In this document: one piece after another, positions 1-11,160 of the stretch | Layout of the letters: every line of letters begins with the position of its first letter | Numbering within the stretch: the first letter of the stretch is position 1 | Source: Cercis canadensis | Taxonomy: Eukaryota > Streptophyta > Magnoliopsida > Fabales > Fabaceae | Direction of reading: 5' to 3' | Length of the DNA: 64,000 nt | Assembly (NCBI GenBank): GCA_003255065.1 | Contig: QAOA01000393.1 | Coordinates: forward strand, 682,001-746,000 | The notes under the pieces: model-generated | Seen by the model: only the letters and a program-made list of their open reading frames with translations | Told to the model about the DNA's origin: nothing | Database searches by the model: none | Made by a program: the position numbers and the translations under genes

Positions 1-147
1 ACCTTTTTAGAGTGAGGAACTAGTTGTGGTTGGATTTTTGGCTTCTTTGCAGATATGGGAGAACTGGGAGTAGGAGCAGACCTCTTGGAAGAGCTAGTAA
101 GAGCAAGATTAAGAGAGGATTGAGAGTTATCCGATTGATCTCTTACC

Positions 148-1659
148 CTAACTGGTTTGGCCATTGGAAGCACTCTTTTGAGGACTAAATTTTGGGGAAA
201 AAGGATCTGCAGCAAATTGAGATGGGTTTACCTTGAAGTGCCTACAGATTTTAACAACTAGCATGCTATAAGGAAAACTAGTTTTAAGCCTAGTTCCCTT
301 TACAGTTGAGGCCATATTGCTCAAAATTAGTCTTGGCAAATTTAGGGGTAACTGATTCTTTAAGTGATATAACACATTTAAGTTAGGTGTGGAGAAATCG
401 CAGTGGCTTCCTATCTAGGGCAATAACTGGGTTGTGACTAGTTTAGCTAGAGTCCTGGTTATAAGGTCAAAATAATGGATAAATGGAGGTCTTCCTTGGT
501 ATCTATGTTCAGGAAAATCATAGATTGATGTCATTGCATCATCATATGATATAACATCTGAGGGCTAGACCTTTTGCACAAATCTAGTGTCCCCATTAAC
601 AGGTAAATCAAGCAAACTAGCTAATACCTTTTTAGTTAATAGAATTTCAACCCCAGGCATAAAAGGTTTGAGATAAATCATGCCAGAGTCAAAATCTTGC
701 AAAGGTTGTAAGTGAGAATAGAACAAATGAATTACCTTTGTCAGCACAGGTTCATCCTTCTTTAACATGGCAGACCATCCCATTTTGGCAAATACCCTTT
801 CAATTGCCTTGATAGAAAAGTTATTTGATTCCCAAGTTACTAAGCAACCAGGTGCTATTGACCTGGTTTCATAGAATTTTTTTGTAGTTTTCCTCAGCAG
901 CTTTAGTCTCAAATAAAGAAGTAGAGGAGCTTGCAGATTTGGGGGTTTTTACCCTTGGAGATAAAGTTGTTTTTTGGGTCATCATTTTAAATTTCCTGGG
1001 CTTTTTAGAGGGAACTGGTTGAGATTCTTGTCATCATTTTAAATTTCCTGGGCTTTTTAGAGGGAACTGGTTGAGATTCTTTCTTAGGAATAGGCTCAGG
1101 GGTTGGTTTAGGTTCTTGTTCTGAGTCTGGTTCAGTTTCAAAGGAAGAAACATGTTTTGGTACAAATATAAGGTCAGATTCTGATTTACAATCAGCATAA
1201 GAGTTAGGTTCAGAATTGGACTTTTCCTCAAGAGTAGATGAGGAAGAAGGTGTATGTGAATGAGACATGGCATGATAAGGAGTGGGTGAAGCTTTTGGAA
1301 TGGTTGAGAGAGGTGGAGAAGAAGTAGGTGAAGGGAAATTGGATGAAGGAGGAGCTTTTAGGAGAAGAAGGGGAACCAACTTCTTTGTGATTGGTTCAAC
1401 AATGGCAGGGTTAGGGTTTGAAGAACCCTTTGATTTAGGTTTTGGAGAGGGAAAAAAAGATTATGTGGAAGGCTCTTTCCCTTTCCCATTTGGCTTGCTT
1501 GCTAGCATCCTTGTGAACTCTTGAAATGAGAGCTTCAATCTCAAGTTGTTCATCAGAGGAGTAGGAGTATGGAATGGAGATGGGTTCTCCATGGGAACTT
1601 CAAGCTTTTACCTTGCCTTTGGATTTAGCCATCAACCTTTGGCTTGCTTTTCTATCCAT
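148..1659 (-). pseudogene. Extra ORF of the copia element (Transposase_32-like 'putative plant transposon protein' domain), broken
   Basis: Starting from an ATG at 1657-1659, a Ser/Pro/Glu-rich region (about 1005-1600) is followed by a domain with the feel of the plant-specific Transposase_32 family at 565-912 (FYETRSIAPG, GWSAML, LPVNGDTRF) and its C-terminal part at 148-375 (NLPRLILSNM, FPYSMLV). These proteins commonly ride in plant retroelements and their role is unknown. Damage seen: an in-frame stop soon after the start (about 1600), a 52-bp tandem duplication at 978-1081 that shifts frame, a run of seven A (T on the + strand, about 877-883) where six would keep the frame, and several stops between 376 and 564. 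The ORF lies downstream of pol, where Sireviruses carry an env-like gene. Family assignment is by eye. Confidence 0.6.
978..1081. repeat. 52-bp tandem duplication inside the extra ORF
   Basis: The block beginning GTCATCATTTTAAATTTCC occurs at 978 and again at 1030, essentially identical, so the period is 52 bp. Because 52 is not a multiple of three, it shifts the minus-strand reading frame at this point and separates the Pro/Ser-rich N-terminal part from the C-terminal domain. Confidence 0.95.
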
Positions 1660-2256
1660 GACCTTAAGTAGTGATTGTTGTGCTACACGATGTAAAGATT
1701 AAGCTAGAAACTTGGCACAAATAGAGAAATCAGAGGGAATGATCGTGGAGAGAAAACAAGGAAGTGGAGAAGTTGAGGAGTTAGGGCAAAATTTGAATGC
1801 GAAAAAAGAAGAGGTGACATGGGGAAGATGAAGTGGCAAAACGAGTGTTTTAAGGGGCGGTTAAGTGAAGTGTGCATTTTGGCCAAAGGCCAGAAAACAC
1901 GGGCTTAAGTAGTGCAAGGCTAGATCAAAATAAAATGAACACCAGCCCATTTGAAAAAAAATGAAATTCTTTTAAATGAAAGAGCCCAAAACAAATAACT
2001 AGAGCCTTTTAAAATAAAAGGCCTAGCCAGATTACGGTAAAAAAAAAAAAAAAAACTTTAGCAGCCATAAATAAAATATTTTATAGGATAAAAAATGATT
2101 TTAGGCAAAATAATTTTAACTAAATATTTCAGACATCTTTCCTAAATTTTCAGAAGTATACCATGTTAAATTGAATATTAACCAGCTTTTTCAACAAACT
2201 AAACAAAAAACAATGATATGCATATGTACAAGAAAAATGCAAACAACCATAATTCC
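1660..2256. other. Non-coding spacer between pol and the extra ORF of the copia element
   Basis: This stretch is AT-rich and has no recognisable domain. A short minus-strand ORF (1704-1886) has no motif and is probably chance. It contains an A17-like homopolymer run near 2039-2056. It is the segment between the RNase H end and the downstream ORF of the minus-strand copia element. Confidence 0.5.
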
Positions 2257-4001
2257 TCAAGACAAGTTTAGCATGCCTAGCTCATGTCCAAGAAAACAAA
2301 ATTTATCTTCAATTAAAGCTTTTGTAAAGATATCAACAATTTGATCCTCAATGCTAACAAAAGATAGTTCAATATCTCCCTTTATGACATGCTCTTTAAG
2401 AAAGTGATGTTTAATGTCTATATGCTTGATCCTTGAATGCTGAACTAGATTTCTTGCAATATTTATAGCACTTGTATTGTCACACAACAGAGTAATTTTA
2501 TCTATTGCTTCATCCAGAGTACTTGTAAACAGTAAAGCCCAGCTGCCATGTATTGAGCCTCAGCTGTAGATTGAGCTACTGCATTTTGTTTCTTGGATTG
2601 CCAACATACTAATGCACCTCCTAGGAATTGGCAACCATCATTAGTACTGTTGCGATCAATTGAACATCCTACATAATCAGAATCAGAATATGAGATCAGT
2701 TCAAAAGAATTAGTGCTAAACCATAAACCAACATTAATAGAATTTTCCAAATATCTAAAAATTCTCTTAACAGTAGTTAAGTGAGATTCTTTTGGACTAA
2801 CTTGAAATCTAGCACACACACATATAGAGAACAAAATGTCAGGCCTACTTGCAGTCAAATACAGCAGAGAACCTATCATACATCTATACCTTTACTCACA
2901 AATTGGTTTACATTTCTCATCAAGAACCAATTTTGTGGATGGACTCATAGGAGTAGAAATACCTTTTTCATTGTCCATTCCAAATCTTTTGAGCGACTCT
3001 CGGGTATATTTGTATTGGTTAATGAAGTTGCCATCCGCAGTTTGTTTAACTTGAAGTCCAAGGAATAAATTGAGCTCTCCCATCATGCTCATCTCAAACT
3101 CACTTTTTATTAGCTTTTCAAAGTCTTTACATAACACATCATTAATTGAGCTAAAAATTATTTCATCAACATAAATTTGAACAATGATAATGCTATGAGA
3201 AATATTTTTGGTGAACAAAGTAGTGTCCACTTTACCTCTTGAAAAGCCATTTTCCATAGGAAACTCACTTAGTCTATCATACCAAGCTCTAGGAGCTTGC
3301 TTAAGACCGTAGAGAGCCTAAGAAAGTTTGAAGACATGATTAGGAAATTCTAAATTTTCAAAACCAAGTGGCCATCTTACATACATTTCTTCATTGATAA
3401 AACCATTTAAAAATGCACTTTTCATATCTATTTGATAGATCTTGAAATTCTTAAAACATGCAAATGCAAGAAACATTCTTATAGCTTCTAATCTAGCTAT
3501 GGGAGCAAAGGTTTCCTTAAAATCAATACCTTCTTGTGGATTGAAACCTTGTGTTACCAATCTTGGTTTGTTTCTTACAATCTTTCCATTCTTATCTAGC
3601 TTATTCCTAAACATCCATCTTGTGCCAATTATTGTATGACCTTTGGTTGAGGCACAAGAACCCAGACTTTGTTTCTAACAAAATGATTTAGCCCTTCTTG
3701 CATAGCCATGATCCAAGCCTCATCCTTTAATGCCTCAATGATTGTTAATGGTTCAGAAAAAGAGAGGAAAGCTAGATTGACATGTTTGTCCCTTAGAGAA
3801 GCTCTAGTGGTTATCCATATACTTAAATCTCCAATCACTTTGTCCACTGGATGATTTTTAGAGGTCCTGGTTTCTCTCAAAAGTGAATCATTTGCATTAT
3901 GCTGTTGAGCACTTGAACTGGTTCTGGTGTAAGCTCATTTATGCTCTCTACTCAAGAAGTTAGTTTGATGTTGTCTTGCACTTGTTCATTTTCCTTAAGA
4001 A
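2257..4001 (-). pseudogene. Copia pol, 3' half: reverse transcriptase and RNase H
   Basis: Read on the minus strand, the pieces at 3629-3880, 3318-3614, 2892-3257, 2502-2879 and 2257-2487 are collinear with the copia RVT_2 domain and RNase H. Landmarks: EALKDEAWIMAMQEGLNHF, GTRWMFRNKLDKNG, IYQIDMKSAFLNG, ALYGLKQAPRAW, then YVDE where the catalytic box is normally YVDD, and the RNase H tract SYSDSDYVGC...STAEAQYMA...DIKHHF. The enzyme would copy element RNA to cDNA. It is dead: stops at about 3317, 2890 and 2500, frameshifts between the pieces, and the Asp-to-Glu change in the active-site box. The right end abuts the solo LTR at 4007, which sits in the integrase-RT linker. Confidence 0.9.
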
Positions 4002-4006
4002 TGTTT

Positions 4007-4640
4007 TGATGAGTATATTTTATATCCATGAATTAGGTATTTCTTACTTGGTATTTAGTTGAGTTTTGAGTAATTTAGTAGTTTTAATTGATTAATCTTG
4101 TGTTTATGTTGTAGGTAATGATAATTTAGCAAAGAGGTACAAGTTTGGTGCAATTTAGTGCTAAGGAGGAAAATTTGTGCACAAGTGATGGGAGAGAGCC
4201 TATGCATTGGAATCATGGCCTATAGAACTTAATGAATTCTTGATTATTATAATTCACATAGGAATATAGTGAGTTAGTAATTAGGAATATTTTCACTAGA
4301 CCTTGGGAGAGACTATTGAGTAACTTAGGAAATCTTGGCTAGCAATTAGAAAGATAAATCTAGATTAAGGACATAATGAATGAAAATCGGGATTAATTAT
4401 GGTAAAATCGGAAACCCTAGGTTTTTCTCTCTTAATTACTTTGAGATTTTTGATATTCTTTAACTTGTTTTCTGTCCATTTATGATTAATTCTGAATTTT
4501 CCCTGAATTGTTCATCAGATAACATTGGGATTAATCCAATTTCAATAGTTGATAATATTAATCATTGAGGGACGATCTTTACTCTTATTTTATTACTTGT
4601 AAGACGATGATGTGCACTTGCACTCTGTTTTATCACAACA
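4007..4640 (+). mobile_element. Solo LTR, internally deleted copy of the 49.9-59.6 kb gypsy LTR family
   Basis: It starts TGATGAG, ends ATCACAACA and is flanked by a perfect 5-bp duplication TGTTT (4002-4006 and 4641-4645). Both ends match the LTRs at 49936-51224 and 58310-59608, but this copy is 634 bp against about 1,290 bp. The sequence jumps from the 'GGAATCATGG' region directly to the 'CTATAGAA' region, so roughly 650 bp of the middle is missing. It lies in the linker between integrase and reverse transcriptase of the copia element, so it is younger than that element. Confidence 0.92.
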
Positions 4641-4645
4641 TGTTT

Positions 4646-5950
4646 GAACTCAAGGGAATGTTAGGTTCATCAAAGATAACATGCATTAACTCTTCTACAA
4701 CAAGAGTTCTTTTATTAAAAACTCTATAAGCCTTGCTAGACAAAAAAATGTCCCAAAAATTAGACCTCATTAGATTTTGAATCAAATTTTTCAAGGTGAT
4801 CTTTGCCATTATTTAAAACAAAACATTTGTAGCCAAAAGCATGAAAATAACTTACATTGGGTTTTCTTCATTTTCATAGCTCATAAGGAGTTTTCTTCAA
4901 AATGGGCCTTATCAAGCATCTATTTAAAATGAAGCATGTTATGTTCACGGCTTTAGCTCAAAAATATTTTGGTAGATCATTTTCACACAGCATAGTACTG
5001 CCCATCTCAACCAAGGTCCTATTCTTCCTCTCAACCATACCATTTTGTTGAAGGGTTTTAGGACAAGAGAAATTATAGTGGATGCCTTGATTTTCACAAA
5101 AGTTTTTGAAAAACTTGTTTTCAAACTCTCCACCATGATCACTCTTGATTAAGGTGATGACAAAGCCCTTTTCATTTTGCACATTTTTACTAAATTTTTC
5201 AAAAAGAGCAAAATTGTCATCTTTATGAGCTACAAAGAATACTCAAGTAAACTGAGAATAGTTATCTACAATAACTAGACCATATTTCTTGCCATTTAAG
5301 CTCAATGTGGGTGCTAGTCCAAAAAGATCCATATGCAACAATTGAAGTGGCTTAGAAGTTGATAAGTCTTTCTTAGAACTGAAAAAGGACTTGGTTTGTT
5401 GTTGACAAGCAGCACAAACTTTGTCATTTTCAAAAACTAGTTTTGGCATACCAAAAACTAGTTTTTTATTAGAAAGCTTAGCAATTAGTTTGAAATTTGC
5501 ATGACCAAGTCTCCTATGCCATAGCCAAGAGCAATTGCTTTGAGAAGTAAAACATGTTTCATTTTTTAAATCCAAAGATTCTCTGCATACAATATACACA
5601 TTTGAGTTTCTTTGACCCAAAAATAGAATATCATTAGAATTTTGATCATAAATGATGAAATGAGGAGCTTCAAAAACAATCTTATAACCTCTATCACACA
5701 ACTGACTGATGCTCAACAAATTATACATTAAGCCTTTAACAAAATAAACATTGTCAATGAAGAGAGAAGAAGTTATACTTATTTTTCCTTTCCTTACAAT
5801 TCTACCTTTGCTGTTATCCCTAAAAGTGATAGCTCCTAAGTCCTCCAGATTTATTGAAACAAACTTGGAGTAGTCTTCGGTCATGTGCCTAGAGCAGCCA
5901 ATGTCTAGATACCGACAATCACTTTTGGCATTTATAGCAGACCTGAAAGA
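4646..5950 (-). pseudogene. Copia pol, 5' half: protease end, GAG-pre-integrase and integrase
   Basis: On the minus strand the order is: a protease-like box (LDIGCSRHMTED, where the family has DSG, near 5870-5930); the GAG-pre-integrase domain with WLWHRRLGHANFKLI and CAACQQQTKSFF (5243-5884); integrase core with LLHMDLFG, GLVIVDNYSQFT, LIKSDHGGEFENK and QQNGMVERKNRT (4945-5260); and the integrase C-terminal linker (4646-4940; NVSYF, FGYKCFVLNNGKDHLEKFD), now with many stops. The integrase would insert cDNA into the genome. The D...D...E spacing looks retained, but the frame breaks at about 5183-5243 and throughout 4650-4940, and the protease DSG is changed to DIG. Confidence 0.88.
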
Positions 5951-6208
5951 AAGTTATAGAGCATTAGGTACCCAAATTTATTTGGGTCATTTGAAGTTAG
6001 CAATAGTGATGCCCTTTTGCACCCACACCATCTTTCTAATAGCACAAAGTCTATTGTAAGAATAGGTATTAGGAAAATGTCTTACAACACCACAACAAAA
6101 CAAAATCCCTTAGGGAAGGAGTGTGAGGAAAAGGCTTTGACAAAAGAGTTTTAGAAATCTTTGAAATGTTAGGTTGAACATAACCTAAACTAGTTCTGTC
6201 TTGGCCTA
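5951..6208 (-). pseudogene. Copia gag 3' remnant, left of the gypsy insertion
   Basis: This short stretch lies upstream (minus strand) of the protease box. It carries fragments such as TSLGYVQPNISKISK in a frame with several stops, as expected for the C-terminal gag region. The other part of gag lies at 17011-17590, on the far side of the inserted gypsy element. The zinc knuckle is not recognisable. Confidence 0.55.
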
Positions 6209-6213
6209 TCCAC

Positions 6214-7668
6214 TGATGAACAATATTTTTCTATATTAATTAATCCCCATTTTTAACCTCCTAATCCTATTTTGGGCCTATTTGATTAGGCTTGGGTCAT
6301 ATTTCATTAATTAGGTTCAAATTGGGCTTAAGTGTGTTTTTCAGCATTATTAGGGTTTTGACACTATTCTGTATTTCGGGTATATCTTTAGTTATGTATG
6401 TCTAAGAATTTTGATTCTTGCCTTGTAGGAAAGCTAAGAGGATTATCTACAACTTTCATTCATACCTCCAAGGCCAATTTAGAGGTTCAGTGGGTCAAAT
6501 TTAACCCGGAAGTCAGAGTAGAGTTGCTGCCGCTGGATCCTGACCCGCGTGCAGTGTTTGGACCATAACTTGTTCTGTACATGTCTTATGGACTTGAAAC
6601 TGGTCCCATTGGAAAGCTAAGACGCAGGGCTTCAATGGTTATTCAGGTTGGTTCAACAAATTATGAAGTTAAGATGGTCTTATTGCATGTCGAAAATGAC
6701 TGATTAGTCCAGAGACCTATATGGACCTAGATGGACTTAAATGAGCTTAACTTCCTCAATTCAGGCCCAACTAGGCCCAAACCGGAGCCCATTTGAAGCT
6801 GAGGTCCAGAGGTTTAAACTAGGTTAGGGGTAAATTGGGTATGCATAAAAGTTAGGAAGTTATAATCAGAGAAAGGAGGCAGACAAGTTATCAATTCTAA
6901 ACTAGACAGTTTTAGTTTTCTCTCTTGTATTTGCTAGAAATTATTGAACTATGGTTTTCTTCCCTCATTGGAGCTTGGATTTCATGACCATAGAAGAGTA
7001 GAACTCTTGTAACCAAGTTAGACTTCTAATTAAATTCGGTTTTGTTCTTGAGATTATGTACTTAATTTGATTAAGCTTAATGCAATTTCGTTTTTCATTA
7101 GATTCTAATTGTCTGGATATTTTATATGGATCATGGAGATCTTTGTGATTTATATGAATGTTTAGGTGTGAAATAGAATTTAGATTGATTAATCCTTAAT
7201 TCTGTGTATGAATCCTTTGAAGAATTGCTAATTGAGGTTCGGTTTTCAGATTAGCCACTAATTGCTTAATCATTGTGATTACAAGATTAGTAATTGAATG
7301 AGGTTAATCGAATCCTAAGTAATAACTTAGTAGGAATAATTAGTCATAATTAGAGATTTTGGTTGTGATTAAACTTAATTAGCATTGCTGCATTAGGACT
7401 TAATCACTCATGTTAATCTAGGATGGATCAAATCGGTTTATGGATGAATGTCTAGCTATGTTACGTTTTAATCAACTTAATTAATCCTATTTCAATTCTA
7501 CTTTTTACAATCTAGAAATACAATTCTTTTTTACAATCCCCTGTTTTGAACTTGAAATTATTGATTACCTATTGCATTCCTTGTGAGACAAACCCGGATT
7601 ATGCCCTCTATTGCATTCTAATTAGGGGATTCAGTTTAATTTAATTGGTTAAGCGACATTTCCAATCA
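6214..7668 (+). repeat. 5' LTR of the Athila-like element
   Basis: It runs from TGATGAACA to CCAATCA and aligns base for base, without net indels, to the 3' LTR at 15551-17005. Sampled differences are mostly transitions, several at CpG (6549 G vs 15886 A; 6623 C vs 15960 T; 7090 G vs 16427 A; 7654 C vs 16991 T). Confidence 0.96.
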
Positions 7669-8394
7669 AATTTTGGCGCTGTTGCCGGGAAATGTTAATG
7701 TTAGTTGATGATTTTAAGTTCATTGTGTGAATTCTAGTCATTTGCTTCCATTCCTCCTCTGCTTTGTGTTTGTTTTTGTGTTCCTTTTTTTTATGGTTTA
7801 GGCCACATTTGCATTACTTTTTGGCTAAGTTTTTGTTCTGTGTGAGCCCTGTGGCTATTGTTTTTCTTGCATTTTAGTTTCCCTTGATGTTTTAGGTTGC
7901 CCTTGTATGAATTTTGGTGATTTGGTTCCATTTCCCCCTTGTTTTTCCTTCATTTTGGCTTGATTTAGTAGATTCCTTGAATTGATTGCTTTGTTATATT
8001 CGGATTACTTTTTTATCATTTACTTTATGATATTTACTTTTTGTCGTTTAATTTCTGTCCATTACTTTTTGTCGTTTAATTTCTGTTATTTAATTTATGT
8101 CGATTACTTTCTGTCATTTAATTTTTGTCGATTAATTTCTGTCATTTACTTTCTGTCGATTACTTTTTGTCATTTAATTTCTGTTGATTAATTTCTGTCA
8201 ATTACTTTCTGTCGATTACTTTTTGTCATTTACTTTCTGTTAATTACTTTCTGCTAATTACTTTATGTCGTTTACTTTCTACTGATTACTTTTTGTCGAT
8301 TACTTTTTGTTTTAGCCATTTTCTGTCCCTATTTCTGTGTTGTGTTCCTGTTTTAGTGTGTTTTGGCATTCTGCCAACCTTGTGTGCATGGCGT
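7669..8394 (+). other. 5' leader of the Athila-like element with primer-binding site and tandem repeat
   Basis: The leader begins AATTTTGGCGCTGTTGCCGG, which fits the primer-binding region typical of Athila-type gypsy elements (about 7672-7690). It is non-coding and T-rich, contains the 14-bp tandem array described separately, and ends at the gag ATG at 8395. Confidence 0.8.
8033..8312 (+). repeat. 14-bp tandem repeat (TTACTTTCTGTCGA-type), about 20 copies
   Basis: Degenerate units such as TTACTTTTTGTCGT, TTAATTTCTGTCAA and TTACTTTCTGTCGA follow one another at a period of about 14 bp throughout the segment. The array lies in the untranslated leader between the primer-binding site and gag. 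The variants alternate (C/A at base 4, GA/AT/AA at the unit end), so the array looks old or higher-order. Confidence 0.9.
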
Positions 8395-10069
8395 ATGACT
8401 CGGTCTTCTTGTAGTGATTTATGTGATATTGATTGTGAGATTGATAAAATATTTCATAGCCGAAATAGATAATCTAGGAGAAGAGTAGTCATTAATCCTG
8501 TTACTAATCCTGTGATTAATTCTGTTGATAACATGGCTGAGCATAACATAGATCCTAATGTTAATAATGCTGCCAATAGGGCTAGGACTCTTAAGGAGCT
8601 TGCTGCCCCAGATGTGACATACCAACCTTTAGGCATCCAATACCCTGAGTTAGATGCTTCTTTTGAACTCAAGTCCGGATTGATACACTTGTTGCCTAGA
8701 TTTCATGGTCTTGCAAGTGAGGATCCCCATAAGCACTTGAAGGAAGGTTTGTTCAACAATGAAGCCACAAGGAGTTTTTGAGGAGGACATTAAATTGAGG
8801 GCATTTCCTTTTTCTCTTGCGGATGCTGCAAATGATTGGCTCTACTATCTCTCATAAGGCTCAGTGACAAATTGGAATGGGATGAAAAGACTCTTTTTGG
8901 AGAAGTTTTACCCTACCTCTTGGACTGCTGCAATTAGAAAGGACATTTGTGGTATAAGGTAGCTTCCAGGAGAGACCTTGCATGAATACGGGGAAAGGTT
9001 CAATAGGTTGTGCTCAAGTTGTCCCCACTATTAGATTAGTGACCAACTCTTAATTCAATATTTTTATGAGGGTCTAATGCCTATGGAGAGGAGCAATATT
9101 GATTCTGCTAGTGGAGGAGCATTGGTGGATAAGACACCTGCTGCAGCTAGGGATTTGATTTCTAATATGGCTGCCAATTCCCAACAGTTTGGCACTAGGA
9201 TGTATTCTGCCAATAGAGGGGTCAATGAGGTTAATGTGTACCCTACTGACAAACAGAGGATGGAACATAGGCTTGATGAGTTATCCTCATTGGTGTGACA
9301 ATTAGCCATGGGGCAACATCAACAACCAGCCATGCCACCAGTGTAGCCAGTGTAACCAATCCAAGTTTGTGGCATATGTTCTTGTTTTTCCCATTGCACT
9401 GATGCTTGTCCTACCCTTCAAGAGGATATCTCTGCCTTCCCTAACCAAACAGCAGCTACAGCCAATATTTTTCCCAACAAGCCTTAGTATTCCCAATCTC
9501 AGTACTACCAGCCTCACCAACCAAGACATAACCCTTTCTCTACCACATATAACCCTGGTTGGAGAGACCATCCAAACCTGAGATATGACAATAACATGCA
9601 ACCACAACAGCAACCTAATCCTCAGCCTTACCAGTCATACCAAAATAGACCACTAGGCTTTCAAAACAAACAACATTTCCATCCTGCCAACCAGCAAGCT
9701 TCCACTTCTAACCAATCTACACCTAACCTAGAAGAGCTTATGAAACAATTAGCAGCCAATAACCTCCAATTCCAGCAGAGCACTGGAGCTACCATTCAGA
9801 ATTTGGAGACTCAAATTGGCCAATTGGCTTCATCCATTAGTCAACTACAAGCTCAAGGTTATGGTAACCTTCCTTCTCAAATAGTTCCTAATCTAAATGG
9901 GAAGAATGTGAGTGCAACCACCCTTAGGAGTGGCAAGGAAATTCCTGACCCTACCCCTGCACCTGCAACCAACCATTTCAGCAGTGGTCAAAGCAAACCA
10001 AATGTGCAAGATAAGCCTGTTGTTGACCCTAGCAGTTCTAACTCTAGCACTCCAGAGATGCCACAGTAG
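8395..10069 (+). pseudogene. gag of the Athila-like element, broken
   Basis: Gag (capsid/nucleocapsid) starts at ATG 8395 (MTRSSCSDLCDID). The capsid region is recognisable by LKELAAPDVTYQPLGIQYPE, FELKSGLIHLLPRFHG and SEDPHKHLKE (8540-8740), then RAFPFSLADAANDWLYYLS, the LFLEKFYP tract and DSASGGALVDKTPAAARDLI (9077-9298). The C-terminal part is Gln/Asn/Pro-rich (9596-10069). Stops occur near 8470, within 8855-9050, at 9296 and around 9345-9357, and there is a frameshift near 8760. Most stops stand where the family has Gln or Arg codons. Gag would package element RNA. Confidence 0.9.
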
Positions 10070-11160
10070 AATAAGAACACTCATTCTGTTCCTCTGCCTT
10101 TCCCACAGAGAGCCTTTCAATCCAAAAAGTTGGATGAGGCAGAGAAAGAGAGGGAACTTCTAGAGACATTTAGGAGAGTTGAGATTAACATTCCACTGTT
10201 AGAGGCAATCAAGCAGATTCCAAAGTATGCAAGGTTCCTGAAGGAGTTGTGCACTCACAAGAGGAAGTTAAAAGGCAATGAACGGGTCAGTATGGGCTAG
10301 AATGTTTCTGCCCTCATTCAACCTATGCCTAAGAAGTGCCAAGATCCTGGAACTTTTACCATACCTTGTGTCATTGGAAACTGTAAGTTTGAGGATGCTA
10401 TGTTGGACCTTGGAGCTTCTATCAATGTCATGCCCATGTCAGTTTTTTAGTCACTTGGATTGGGACCCTTGCAGCCAACAAGAGTGGTGATCCAACTAGC
10501 AAATAGAAGCAATGCATACCCTACAGGCCTGATTGAGGATGTACTAGTTCGGGTTAATGAGTTATTTTTCCCTCTAACTTCTACATCCTAGACATGGAGG
10601 GTGAATCAACAAACAGTAAGAATCCAATCATCCTTGGGAGACCTTTCCTCAAGACTGCTAGAACCAAGATAGATGTCCATTATGGAACTCTTTCAATGGA
10701 GTTTGGTGATAGTATAGTGTAGTTTAATATCCTTGATGCCATGAGATATCCCATGGAAGGCCATTCTGTTTACTGCATTGATATTATTAATGAGTTAGTT
10801 GATGAGGTTGCTGATAGTCTTCTCTCTGAACCCCCTGAGTTGCTGTTCTTGGATGATTCAATTTGTTGTGACTGTGATAGTGATTCTGTTTGCTTAGGGA
10901 TTACTGAATTTTTAGAAAGCAATTATTCTATCACAGAGGCTATTGAAGTAGTTGATGGAGTAGTTGATGATCCTGCAGTGGCAGTTGATGCCAAATGTGA
11001 GTGGGAGATTTATGCACTAGAGGCTGCAGCCAAGACCTTACTTCCTTCCATAGAGCAGCCACCCAAACTGGAGCTTAAACCCCTCCCTGAGCATTTGACT
11101 TATGCATTTTTAGAGGAGAATGAGCAGCTGCCAGTTATTATTGCCAAGAACCTTTAACCT
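10070..11160 (+). pseudogene. Protease region and PR-RT linker of the Athila-like element
   Basis: This continues the gag frame after an amber codon (10067-10069). Landmarks: RAFQSKKLDEAEKERELLET, the stretch IPKYARFLKELCTHKRKLKG, FTIPCVIG and the retropepsin box DLGASINVMP (Asp at 10406-10408), then NPIILGRPFLKTARTKIDV. The acidic linker 10741-11157 is open. Stops are seen at 10067, about 10300, 10447 and 10720. The protease would process the polyprotein. The catalytic D-L-G-A is present, but the reading frame is interrupted. Confidence 0.88.

Noticed and set aside
7982-8191. 69-codon ORF with repeated ISVHYFLSFNFC-like peptide
   Set aside because: It is a translation of the 14-bp tandem array in the leader of the Athila-like element.
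8033-8312. CRISPR-like array
   Set aside because: Units are adjacent and degenerate with no spacers; plant retrotransposon context.
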